A stretch of 64,000 nt of DNA, from NCBI GenBank assembly GCA_035946625.1, contig DASYZE010000051.1:1-64000 (forward strand), in the 5' to 3' direction. Source of the stretch: DASYXZ01 sp035946625 (GTDB lineage: Bacteria > Acidobacteriota > Terriglobia > UBA7540). Numbering within the stretch: the first letter of the stretch is position 1; each line of letters starts with the position of its first letter. Under the pieces are notes generated by a model. That model was not told the origin of the DNA and did not search any database. It was given only the letters and a program-made list of their open reading frames with translations. Made by a program: the position numbers and the translations under genes. Shown here in pieces: positions 42,494 through 49,063 of the stretch.

Positions 42494-43873
42494 TCAAGTG
42501 TCCAGCCCATGCATGCGCATTTTGGCGAGAAGTGTCTTGGTGGAGACATTCAGTTTTTCCGCTGCCAGAGTTTTGTTGCCGCGCGCTTCCTCCAGGGCCT
42601 GGGCAATCTTGGCGCGTTCGACACTGAGCACCGCGCGGTCGGTGGCTTCCGCCAAGCTGCCGGACAAATCAAAATCGGATGGCGGGGCCGGGGTGGCGAG
42701 TTTGGTGAGGAATCCGAGCACCAGGTTTTCCGCGCCAATGACGTGGGAATCGGCAAGGATCACGGCCCGCTCGATGGCATTGGAAAGCTCGCGCACGTTG
42801 CCGGGCCAGGCATACGAGAGGATCATTTCCTGACCGGCGGGTGAAAGCTCCGCCCTCGGCTTGGAAAATTCGCGTGCGTATTTATCCAGGAAAAAATTGG
42901 CCAGGGTGAGGACGTCGCGGCCGCGGCGGCGCAGCGGCGGAATCTCCACCGGGAAAGCGGACAGTCGAAAATAGAGGTCGTCGCGGAAAAGCTTTTTGTC
43001 CACCGCGTCACGCAGGGGACGGTTGGTGGCGGCCACAATGCGGACATCCACCGTGATGGTCTGGGTGCCGCCGATGCGCTCGAACGTTTTCTCCTCAATC
43101 AATCGCAACAATTTGGCCTGGGCAGATGGAGGAAGCTCGCCGATTTCATCCAAGAATAACGTGCCGCGATTGGCCAGCTCGACTTTCCCAATCTTGCGCG
43201 ACCCGGCCCCGGTGAAGGCGCCCTTTTCGTGTCCGAAGAGTTCGTTTTCAATCAGATTTTCCGGAAGCGCGGCGCAGTTGATGGTGACAAAAGGCATTTC
43301 GCGCCGGGGACTGAGCCCGTGGAGGGCGCGGGCAAAAAGCTCCTTGCCCGTGCCACTCTCGCCCTGAAGGAGGACGGTGGCGCCGGTGGCGGCCACGCGC
43401 CGGACGGCCTGTTCCACTTCTTTCATGGAGTCATCCTCACCGATGATGGAGGCCAGGCCGTAACGCGAGGCGGTTTCCTCACGCCACAAAAGGTTTTCAC
43501 GCAAGCGCGCCTGGTCTTTAAGAGCGCGCTCCACCAGCAGCAGCAAGTGTGGAATCTCAAAAGGTTTTTGAATGAAGTCGAGCGCGCCTTCCTTCATGGC
43601 CGTTACCGCCTCGTCCACTGAACCGAAAGCTGTCATGATGAGGACGGCCACGGACTCGTCCAATTCTTTGGCGGCGCGCAGAATGTCAAGCCCGCTGGGG
43701 CCGGGAAGTTTTAGATCGGTGAGGATTACGGGGAAGCGCCGGGTGCGTATTTTGGCCAGTGCGGTGGAGCCATCGGGAGCTGGCTCCACCAGGTGGCCGG
43801 CCTGCGTCAAGGCAAGGCGAACCATTTCCCGCAAGACTTCTTTGTCTTCGACCAGGAGAATGGTTTCAGGCAT
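42494..43873 (-). CDS. Sigma54-dependent response regulator (NtrC family)
   Basis: 459 residues with receiver (phospho-Asp in VILTDLKLPGPSG, about residue 53), AAA+ domain (Walker A GESGTGKE, GAFTGAGSR loop, Walker B TLFLDEIGE) and a C-terminal Fis-type helix-turn-helix (EEARGNKTLAAEKLNVSTKT). It is a second NtrC-type regulator in the window but not a copy of PilR (the HTH and the linker differ). No histidine kinase gene is adjacent, so it is an orphan here; it may pair with one of the distant kinases. Confidence 0.9.
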   Translation of the reverse strand: MPETILLVEDKEVLREMVRLALTQAGHLVEPAPDGSTALAKIRTRRFPVILTDLKLPGPSGLDILRAAKELDESVAVLIMTAFGSVDEAVTAMKEGALDFIQKPFEIPHLLLLVERALKDQARLRENLLWREETASRYGLASIIGEDDSMKEVEQAVRRVAATGATVLLQGESGTGKELFARALHGLSPRREMPFVTINCAALPENLIENELFGHEKGAFTGAGSRKIGKVELANRGTLFLDEIGELPPSAQAKLLRLIEEKTFERIGGTQTITVDVRIVAATNRPLRDAVDKKLFRDDLYFRLSAFPVEIPPLRRRGRDVLTLANFFLDKYAREFSKPRAELSPAGQEMILSYAWPGNVRELSNAIERAVILADSHVIGAENLVLGFLTKLATPAPPSDFDLSGSLAEATDRAVLSVERAKIAQALEEARGNKTLAAEKLNVSTKTLLAKMRMHGLDT

Positions 43874-43933
43874 GCACGATTATTCAGAGCCCTGTGCCCG
43901 GGCCAAGAAAAAGTTCGGGTTTATGTGAAGGGT

Positions 43934-44830
43934 CTATTCCGGGGCGCTCCACTCCGGCGGCGCCCCGCTGGCATCGAATGCCTTTTGAAGGTCGTCCAGA
44001 TTTTGCTTGGCCTTGTCGGTGACCGCAGTTGATTTCTCCAGCTCTGCCTGGCGATCGGCCAACTTGCCGTTGATCTCCGTCTGCGCATCGGCGGAGGGTT
44101 CCTGCACCTGGCGGGCTTTAAGGAAACTTACTTCATCTTCCACCAACTTCTGAGCTTCTTCCGCGTGGGCCAGCGTGGCGCGCGCAGCTTTGAACTGGGT
44201 TTGCCAGTATTCCCTGGACATCTTCTTGCCTTTTTCAGGCACTTTCGCCTTGGGGACATCCGGTTCGATGGAAACCGGATCCCCCTGCAGCCAACTCGGA
44301 TCACCTCCATCCCGGCGCAGCTCGTCCTGAAGATCGGATAGGGCCTGGTCTATGTCGGCGATATCCTTTTTCTTTTTGTCGATGTCCTCCTGGTTCTTGT
44401 TGATGTCTCCGCGGGTGTATTGCTGCTGCAAGGCCACCTGGGGGTCGTTGTAATATTGGACGTTGTTCTGATTCAATTTCTTTTGCAGGACATCAACCTG
44501 GCGCTCATCCATTTCCTTCCGGCCCATCAGCTTGGAATAAGCCTTGCGGAAATACTCTTCGCCGTGAGTCTGGGAAGAATCAGATTTCCCCGCGCTCGAT
44601 TCTGATCCGCCGGTACCGACGGTCACGCCATCCCCCGCCCGGGCAGCCGGCAGGTCGTCGTTGGTATAAGTCTTGCCTGCGTTCGAGCTTTGTCCCTGCT
44701 GGGCTTTGAGTTTCCGGGCGATGTCGCCCAGGGATTGTCCCGATTGGTCCTGGGGGGAAGGCCGCGCCCATCCCAATCCAGCGACCGAAAGCCCTGCCAT
44801 ACATAGCGCTATAAACGGTAGTCGCTTCAT
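43934..44830 (-). CDS. Exported coiled-coil protein of unknown function
   Basis: 298 residues with GGGAGATG upstream and a signal peptide (MKRLPFIALCMAGLSVAGLG, cleaved near WARP). The middle is alanine, glutamine, glutamate and lysine rich and strongly helical, for example IDKKKKDIADIDQALSDLQD and AELEKSTAVTDKAKQNLDDL, so two coiled coils are likely. The end contains GAPPEWSAPE. Close to the start a short stretch (GQSLGDIARKLKAQQGQSS) occurs in many acidobacterial exported proteins. The gene is 60 bases upstream of the NtrC-type regulator on the same strand. Confidence 0.62.
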   Translation of the reverse strand: MKRLPFIALCMAGLSVAGLGWARPSPQDQSGQSLGDIARKLKAQQGQSSNAGKTYTNDDLPAARAGDGVTVGTGGSESSAGKSDSSQTHGEEYFRKAYSKLMGRKEMDERQVDVLQKKLNQNNVQYYNDPQVALQQQYTRGDINKNQEDIDKKKKDIADIDQALSDLQDELRRDGGDPSWLQGDPVSIEPDVPKAKVPEKGKKMSREYWQTQFKAARATLAHAEEAQKLVEDEVSFLKARQVQEPSADAQTEINGKLADRQAELEKSTAVTDKAKQNLDDLQKAFDASGAPPEWSAPE

Positions 44831-45082
44831 GTTGTCATCTCCCGTAGTGCCCGAGCTTCTCTCTGGTCAATCTACGCCGGACGGCGAGGGAAATCAAGCC
44901 CAACCCAGCCAAACACCCTCCGTTTACTTAGAGGCTGCCCTGGAAATGAGGTTGCCTCGCCCTCTGAAGGCCCGGTATGCATTTTGATAATTCCATAGTT
45001 CAAATGATGCGATGGCAACAGGACCGCGAGGTCGTGTCCTAATTTGGCTGCGTTGTTGGGAATAGCGCGCTACTCGGGAATC

Positions 45083-45200
45083 TGTCATCCCGAGCCGGCA
45101 GCCGCGGGAGAGGGATCTCACCCTGAGAGGTCCAACCTGCTCAAATTCCCGAGCGAGATTCCTCGTCGTCCGTCTGCGGACGGACGCCTCGGAATGACAG
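45083..45200. repeat. Family C palindromic repeat
   Basis: Starts TGTCATCCCGAGCCGGCAGC, continues GAGAGGGATCTCACC, then GAGATTCCTCGTCGTCCGTC, and ends GCCTCGGAATGACAG. The ends are complementary. It belongs with 18604-18710 and 54380-54468. Confidence 0.65.
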
Positions 45201-45256
45201 CCCTCACGATTGCGGGAATGTGATCATATCAGGACATTACCGACCGCGAAGATCGC

Positions 45257-45285
45257 TTGACAAATTCGTTTTTCTTTGGTATAAA
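45257..45285 (+). promoter_or_regulatory. Predicted strong sigma70-type promoter of the PilZ gene
   Basis: TTGACA at 45257-45262, a 17-base spacer, and TATAAA at 45280-45285, a near-consensus promoter with ideal spacing. The PilZ start lies about 45 bases after the expected transcription start. Confidence 0.65.
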
Positions 45286-45338
45286 TTTTCACGCTGGGGG
45301 GACTAGCAACAAATATGCGTAACGCGTGATGGTGAAAT

Positions 45339-45629
45339 ATGGAAACGGCTGTCCCGTTCTCGACCCGCAATCATGAAAGAATTTTCCGAACCCTTCCCAT
45401 CACGCTTCTCCTCGATTACAGGGACAAGGAGACTGAGTATCCCGCTTCCACCATCAACATGTCTGAACACGGATTGAAAATTCAAACGCGGGCTGCGCTC
45501 GATCGCGGACAGACCCTGGAAGTCTTGACCGAAAATACGGGCAGCCGCCTGGCCCACTGCCGTGTGGTCTGGGTTCATCAGCAGGACTCTGAACCTGCCT
45601 TTGAAGCCGGGCTTGAAATTCTGAATTAA
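45339..45629 (+). CDS. Single-domain PilZ protein
   Basis: 96 residues forming one PilZ domain. The N-terminal ERIFRTLPITLLLDY replaces the usual RRxxxR c-di-GMP arm, and NMSEHGLKIQT is the second motif (NxSxxG). The terminal strands are CRVVWVHQQDS and FEAGLEIL. Binding to c-di-GMP is uncertain because of the altered arm. It is transcribed from a strong promoter at 45257-45285 and has no obvious operon partner. ATG 45339 has only a poor ribosome site. Confidence 0.78.
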   Translation: METAVPFSTRNHERIFRTLPITLLLDYRDKETEYPASTINMSEHGLKIQTRAALDRGQTLEVLTENTGSRLAHCRVVWVHQQDSEPAFEAGLEILN

Positions 45630-46446
45630 CATCTCCTCGCCACTGGAATTGGATCTCATCTTAGGTCACCAATCTAATTAGTGGGATTATTTTCGATTGA
45701 GCGAGCGGCTGGCTTTTTTGCTTTCGCCGCCACTTTTTAAGAATAGAAAAAACCTCGTTTCTCCCCTCTCCCGAATTCCCACAGTTATGACGAGCCACCG
45801 GTTTTGCTCGCCATTTCTTGAAACGGGAATAGAGACCGCGTCGCAAACTTTCCATTGATTCTAAATGACATTCCGGCTTCGTTCGTCCTGTTGAGCTTTT
45901 TCGAGGCGCGATTTATTTGCTTGCCGATCCCTTTTCCTCGGGAATCTTACAATTGATCTTTCGGAGCTTTGAATCATTTGAAGAAAATTAGTTCTCCCAT
46001 GGCCCCGTCACTCAATGATCCAATCACTCAATTCATTTAAAACGGGAATAGCAGCATGCATCGCCAGTTCGATCTTCCTGAAACTAAATGACATTCCAGT
46101 TTCGTTCGGCAACCTTATCCCCCAAAGCAACTTCCCTCTAACCTTAACTCCTAACTCCCCTGATTCCTTATCCCGTCCCCTAGGGTGTTAACTGTATACT
46201 ATATTTCTACATTTGTCAACATAATTCGCGCCGGCGGCCGTTTTTGGGGGTTCAGTGGCGAGAATTGATGGTTGAGTTGGGCATCTGACTCTTTTAGGAC
46301 GCGAAAAGCCGCTGACCGCAAAATCGGCGGCAACGCTGGCCCCTACCCCCAAACCATCCCATATGGAGACCAGTTTCGGAATCTGTAATACTTTGGCTTG
46401 TTTATGAAACACAGGACTAAGGACTGGAGACGCCGCCCTTCGATTT
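45630..46446. other. AT-rich intergenic region with a diverged 75-base direct repeat
   Basis: About 800 bases with no supportable gene. Two imperfect direct repeats are visible: 45821-45886 and 46039-46109, both starting AAACGGGAATAG and ending TAAATGACATTCC followed by TTCGTTCG. The base composition is lower in GC than the flanks. Small reading frames here lack ribosome sites and family likeness. Confidence 0.5.
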
Positions 46447-47142
46447 TCAATCACCCGCACTTCCAGTCACCGGCACTTGCTCGACGAACGAAGTAAAAGC
46501 ATCAGCTCCGCCGGCGGTGGCGGTCCAAGAGATGGTCCCACCGGCGGAAAGTGTGGTGCTTACGCCCTCGGTTGTATTGCGACCTGCATCGAGATTTTGG
46601 GCGTGGCCGGCCGCGTCGGTCCAGGAGAACGTAGCCTCGCAGGTGGTTGGACCAGAAACAGAAAAGTCCAATTCAAGAGGACGATCCGTCAGGTTCGAGT
46701 AAAGCGAGCCGCTCGTCCCGCATTGGCCATATTCTGCGAAGTTAGAACTGGCACCCATTGCCTGACCCCGTTGCAACACCCACCAGAACCCGACGTGTGT
46801 CGCCCCGGAAGGCGTATTCCAGGAGATCGTTCCACCAGCCGGAAGCGATGTGGCAACGACCTTTGTAAAGCCCTTATTCACAGTTAGAGTCTGGGGTTGG
46901 CCTTTCGCATCGGTCCACGACAGTGAGGTGCTGCTGCAAGAGAAATTGACATTCGTGTCGAGATCCAGTTCAAAATTCATTCGGTGAGATGTCAAGTTAC
47001 GATACAGTGTGCCCTCGGAGCCGCATGGGACGGTTGGACCATAATAAGCCACTATCCCGCCTGCCACGCTGCCGAAGCCCTCCGACCTTGGACAGGCAAA
47101 CACCGCTGCGCCAAGGACAAAAAGAACCCAAGCCTTTCTCAT
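46447..47142 (-). CDS. Exported protein of two similar beta domains, unknown function
   Basis: 231 residues with GAGAGGTAAGGAA upstream of ATG 47142 and a signal peptide (MRKAWVLFVLGAAVFACPRS). The mature protein is a tandem repeat: CGSEGTLYRNLTSHRMNFEL and CGTSGSLYSNLTDRPLELDF start the two halves, SLSWTDAKGQPQTL and TFSWTDAAGHAQNL form their middles, and SLPAGGTISWNTPSG and TLSAGGTISWTATAG their ends. Each half has two cysteines that may pair. It is probably a secreted, beta-sandwich carbohydrate- or protein-binding protein. I know no named family. Confidence 0.68.
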   Translation of the reverse strand: MRKAWVLFVLGAAVFACPRSEGFGSVAGGIVAYYGPTVPCGSEGTLYRNLTSHRMNFELDLDTNVNFSCSSTSLSWTDAKGQPQTLTVNKGFTKVVATSLPAGGTISWNTPSGATHVGFWWVLQRGQAMGASSNFAEYGQCGTSGSLYSNLTDRPLELDFSVSGPTTCEATFSWTDAAGHAQNLDAGRNTTEGVSTTLSAGGTISWTATAGGADAFTSFVEQVPVTGSAGD

Positions 47143-47599
47143 TTTCCTTACCTCTCTGAGTTTCGTCGAACGCTAATCCTTTGCAGGTCCTCGCACCGAT
47201 ATGGTCCCGCCTGCGACTTGCCTTCTTTGCGGCCGTTTCCTAAGGCGCGGATGAAAGCTTCGATGCGCTCGACGAGCCGTTCCAAAAGAGTATTACTTTT
47301 TTTAAAATCAAACAAGTAACGGCAGCACAGATCAGCAAGCGCAGACCAGCGACGTTCTTCGGCATGTGCCCGTATGCCATATTACATAATCCTATAAACG
47401 GCATTAATGTTATTGGAACCATTCTGTAACGCGCCCCTCAAACCAACTGTGGAGAAGGAAGGCGTTTCCCGGTTGACTGACTGGAATTTCAATCGCCTAA
47501 CAAGCCGCGGACCCCAAAATCGGGGGTCCGCGCTACGCCTCTAACAGCCCACGTCACAGAGGTCGTGACGAGGCAACGGTCACGGCGATCCCATAGCGT
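47143..47599. other. Intergenic region with a hairpin and one copy of an 85-base repeat
   Basis: About 460 bases without a gene. It holds a GC-rich hairpin at 47506-47532 and most of the 85-base repeat copy at 47542-47626, which reaches into the end of the membrane-protein gene downstream. The piece 47190-47420 shows no recognisable coding or structural signal. Confidence 0.5.
47506..47532 (-). terminator. Hairpin after the membrane coiled-coil gene
   Basis: Arms CGCGGACCCC (47506-47515) and GGGGTCCGCG (47523-47532) with a seven-base loop, about 70 bases beyond the stop of the gene at 47600-48535. There is no long T run, so termination is probable but not certain. Hairpins of this GCGGACCCC form recur in acidobacterial intergenic DNA, as far as I recall. 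Confidence 0.5.
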
Positions 47600-47626
47600 T
47601 CAGCGTGGCGTGTCTACCCGCTTTTG
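47542..47626. repeat. 85-base direct repeat, copy 1
   Basis: Starts TAACAGCCCACGTCACAGAG and ends GCGTGTCTACCCGCTTTTG. It aligns without gaps to 48815-48899 at 70 of 85 positions. This copy covers the last codons and stop of the gene at 47600-48535 and its 3' flank. Confidence 0.8.
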
Positions 47627-48535
47627 AAGCCTTAAGGTTTTTACGTCGACGATCCGCACCGGGTCAGCATCTTCGGATTCGACAAGGGCTAAATATTGGT
47701 CATCCGATGGCATCGGATTTGGTCCGTTAACGACGTACGCTGCTAGGTTTGGGTAGTTTGGAATTGACCCCGAGCTAGATTGGATATAACCGCCATAAGG
47801 GCTCAAGGTTTGCCCTTGAATAGCTTTGCAGGGGCGGTCACAGATGACTGCGAACTTCGCGTCTGTGAAAGTTCGGTCGATAGAAATTCTAACCCAAATT
47901 TCTGGGTGCTTGGCGTTCGGCGGAGATGGGTTGTCCTCAATCGACCATGAGACATTCGGTAATTGTGGGCCGAAATTATTCACCGTAGCAGTTCCCAGAT
48001 TGTCGCGTCCAATCGTTATGCCATTCGGCGTGTCTCCAGCTTTTTTTAAGACAGGAACTGAGCTGGCGCGACCCGTCGTTAGGCCCTTACTGGTCTGGTT
48101 GGCCTGCGCTTGACTCTTGAGGGTTGCATTCTCGTTTCTCAGGTTATCAGCTTCATCCTTGAGCGTGGAAATCTTGTCGTTGGCTTCTTTATGTTCTTGA
48201 TAGTCTGCCCGTACCAAACTAATAAGAAACAGGCCAATGTAAGAAAACAGGACGACCATGAAAACAAGCTTTACATTCTGGCCCCAATGCCCTCGCATGG
48301 CAGTTAGCCTCTCCTGCCAATTGCGAGCGGTTTTCCATCTAGGCTGTGCTCGAACCTTGCCAACGAAGACTGCCAGGAAAATGCATAGCGACACAAACCG
48401 TCCGAGCCAGTTTTCGCTAACAAGGCTCGGAAGATCCCTGACGGCCCGCCACAAAATGTCTTTATAGAATGTTCCCACAGGAAATGGATTATGACATACC
48501 GAGGTTTGATTAGCCAACAATATTGATTCCATCAT
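47600..48535 (-). CDS. Membrane protein with coiled coil and C-terminal beta domain, unknown
   Basis: 311 residues from ATG 48535 (another ATG is the next codon; the longer frame to 48634 lacks support). Two membrane segments are visible: LGRFVSLCIFLAVFVGKV and VKLVFMVVLFSYIGLFLISL. A coiled coil follows (ISTLKDEADNLRNENATLKS), then a soluble domain containing NVSWSIEDNPSP, IWVRISIDRTFTDAKFAVIC and PYGGYIQSSSGSIPNYP. No family recognised. The last codons (QKRVDTPR, stop) lie inside one copy of an 85-base repeat whose second copy, 48815-48899, encodes QKRVDMSR without the stop, so the 3' end of this gene has been duplicated. Confidence 0.6.
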   Translation of the reverse strand: MMESILLANQTSVCHNPFPVGTFYKDILWRAVRDLPSLVSENWLGRFVSLCIFLAVFVGKVRAQPRWKTARNWQERLTAMRGHWGQNVKLVFMVVLFSYIGLFLISLVRADYQEHKEANDKISTLKDEADNLRNENATLKSQAQANQTSKGLTTGRASSVPVLKKAGDTPNGITIGRDNLGTATVNNFGPQLPNVSWSIEDNPSPPNAKHPEIWVRISIDRTFTDAKFAVICDRPCKAIQGQTLSPYGGYIQSSSGSIPNYPNLAAYVVNGPNPMPSDDQYLALVESEDADPVRIVDVKTLRLQKRVDTPR

Positions 48536-48788
48536 TAGTACAAAATACAACCGCTTCCGTCTTCTGGTCCAAATGCCAGGGATTGGCACCCGATCCGCGC
48601 CAGGCGTCGCCTTCGTTGGCAAAAGTCGAATCAACCCCCATGTCGCTTTTCGCCTCCACGCTTGAAACCTGCGCCACGATCCAGCCGGGCGCCCCGCTAT
48701 ATTGAGTGCAAATTGAACGACAAGGGAGCCTCAGCACGACTTTGGTGCCGTGGGCTTTCGCGGGTCGTCTACGCACATGCGAGCGCAC
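48510..48788 (-). CDS. Possible short protein or gene fragment, low confidence
   Basis: A 92-residue frame overlapping the N-terminal end of the neighbouring membrane-protein gene by 26 bases. The part from residue about 30 (APGWIVAQVSSVEAKSDMGV, then EGDAWRGSGANPWHLDQKT) looks more protein-like than a chance frame, but there is no ribosome site and I recognise no family. It may be the remnant of a gene disrupted by the same rearrangement that duplicated the 85-base repeat. Confidence 0.3.
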   Translation of the reverse strand: MRSHVRRRPAKAHGTKVVLRLPCRSICTQYSGAPGWIVAQVSSVEAKSDMGVDSTFANEGDAWRGSGANPWHLDQKTEAVVFCTNDGINIVG

Positions 48789-48814
48789 GGTCGAATAATA
48801 CTATGCAAACTGAT

Positions 48815-48899
48815 TAACAGCCAACCTCACAAAGGTCGTGAAGTGGCTACCGTCGCGGGGATCCCATATCGTTCCGCGTGACATGTCTACGCGCTTCTG
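48815..48899. repeat. 85-base direct repeat, copy 2
   Basis: Starts TAACAGCCAACCTCACAAAG and ends CATGTCTACGCGCTTCTG. 70 of 85 positions match 47542-47626. On the minus strand it reads QKRVDMSRGTIWDPRDG, the counterpart of the last residues of the gene at 47600 with the stop replaced by Gly. A family B repeat unit (48925-48952) follows directly. Confidence 0.8.
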
Positions 48900-49027
48900 C
48901 GGCACATCTCCAATTTCCTTTGGGATGGATACCCGCCTTCGCGGGAATGACTGAACCTGCGAGACCCCGCGCAGAGCAAATGACACCAGTACCAAATTTC
49001 CCAACCATGATTGGCACGGCGGGAATT

Positions 49028-49055
49028 TTGCCGGCCGCCGGAATACATATATAAT
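49028..49055 (+). promoter_or_regulatory. Predicted purL promoter, close enough for a leaderless mRNA
   Basis: TTGCCG at 49028-49033, a 16-base spacer and a perfect TATAAT at 49050-49055. The purL ATG begins at 49064, only 8 bases after the -10 box, so transcription starting at the usual distance would begin at or next to the start codon. No Shine-Dalgarno is visible before the ATG. Confidence 0.45.
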
Positions 49056-49063
49056 GTCGGCCG

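Larger units (their letters stand above)
44831..45338. other. Intergenic region with a family C repeat and PilZ-gene promoter
   Basis: 508 bases without a gene. They contain a family C repeat at 45083-45200 and a sigma70-type promoter at 45257-45285. The upstream third (44831-45082) shows no structure I can name. Confidence 0.5.

Noticed and set aside
46188..46460. 90-residue frame on the minus strand
   Set aside because: Overlaps the end of the repeated secreted protein gene, has no ribosome site and no recognisable features.
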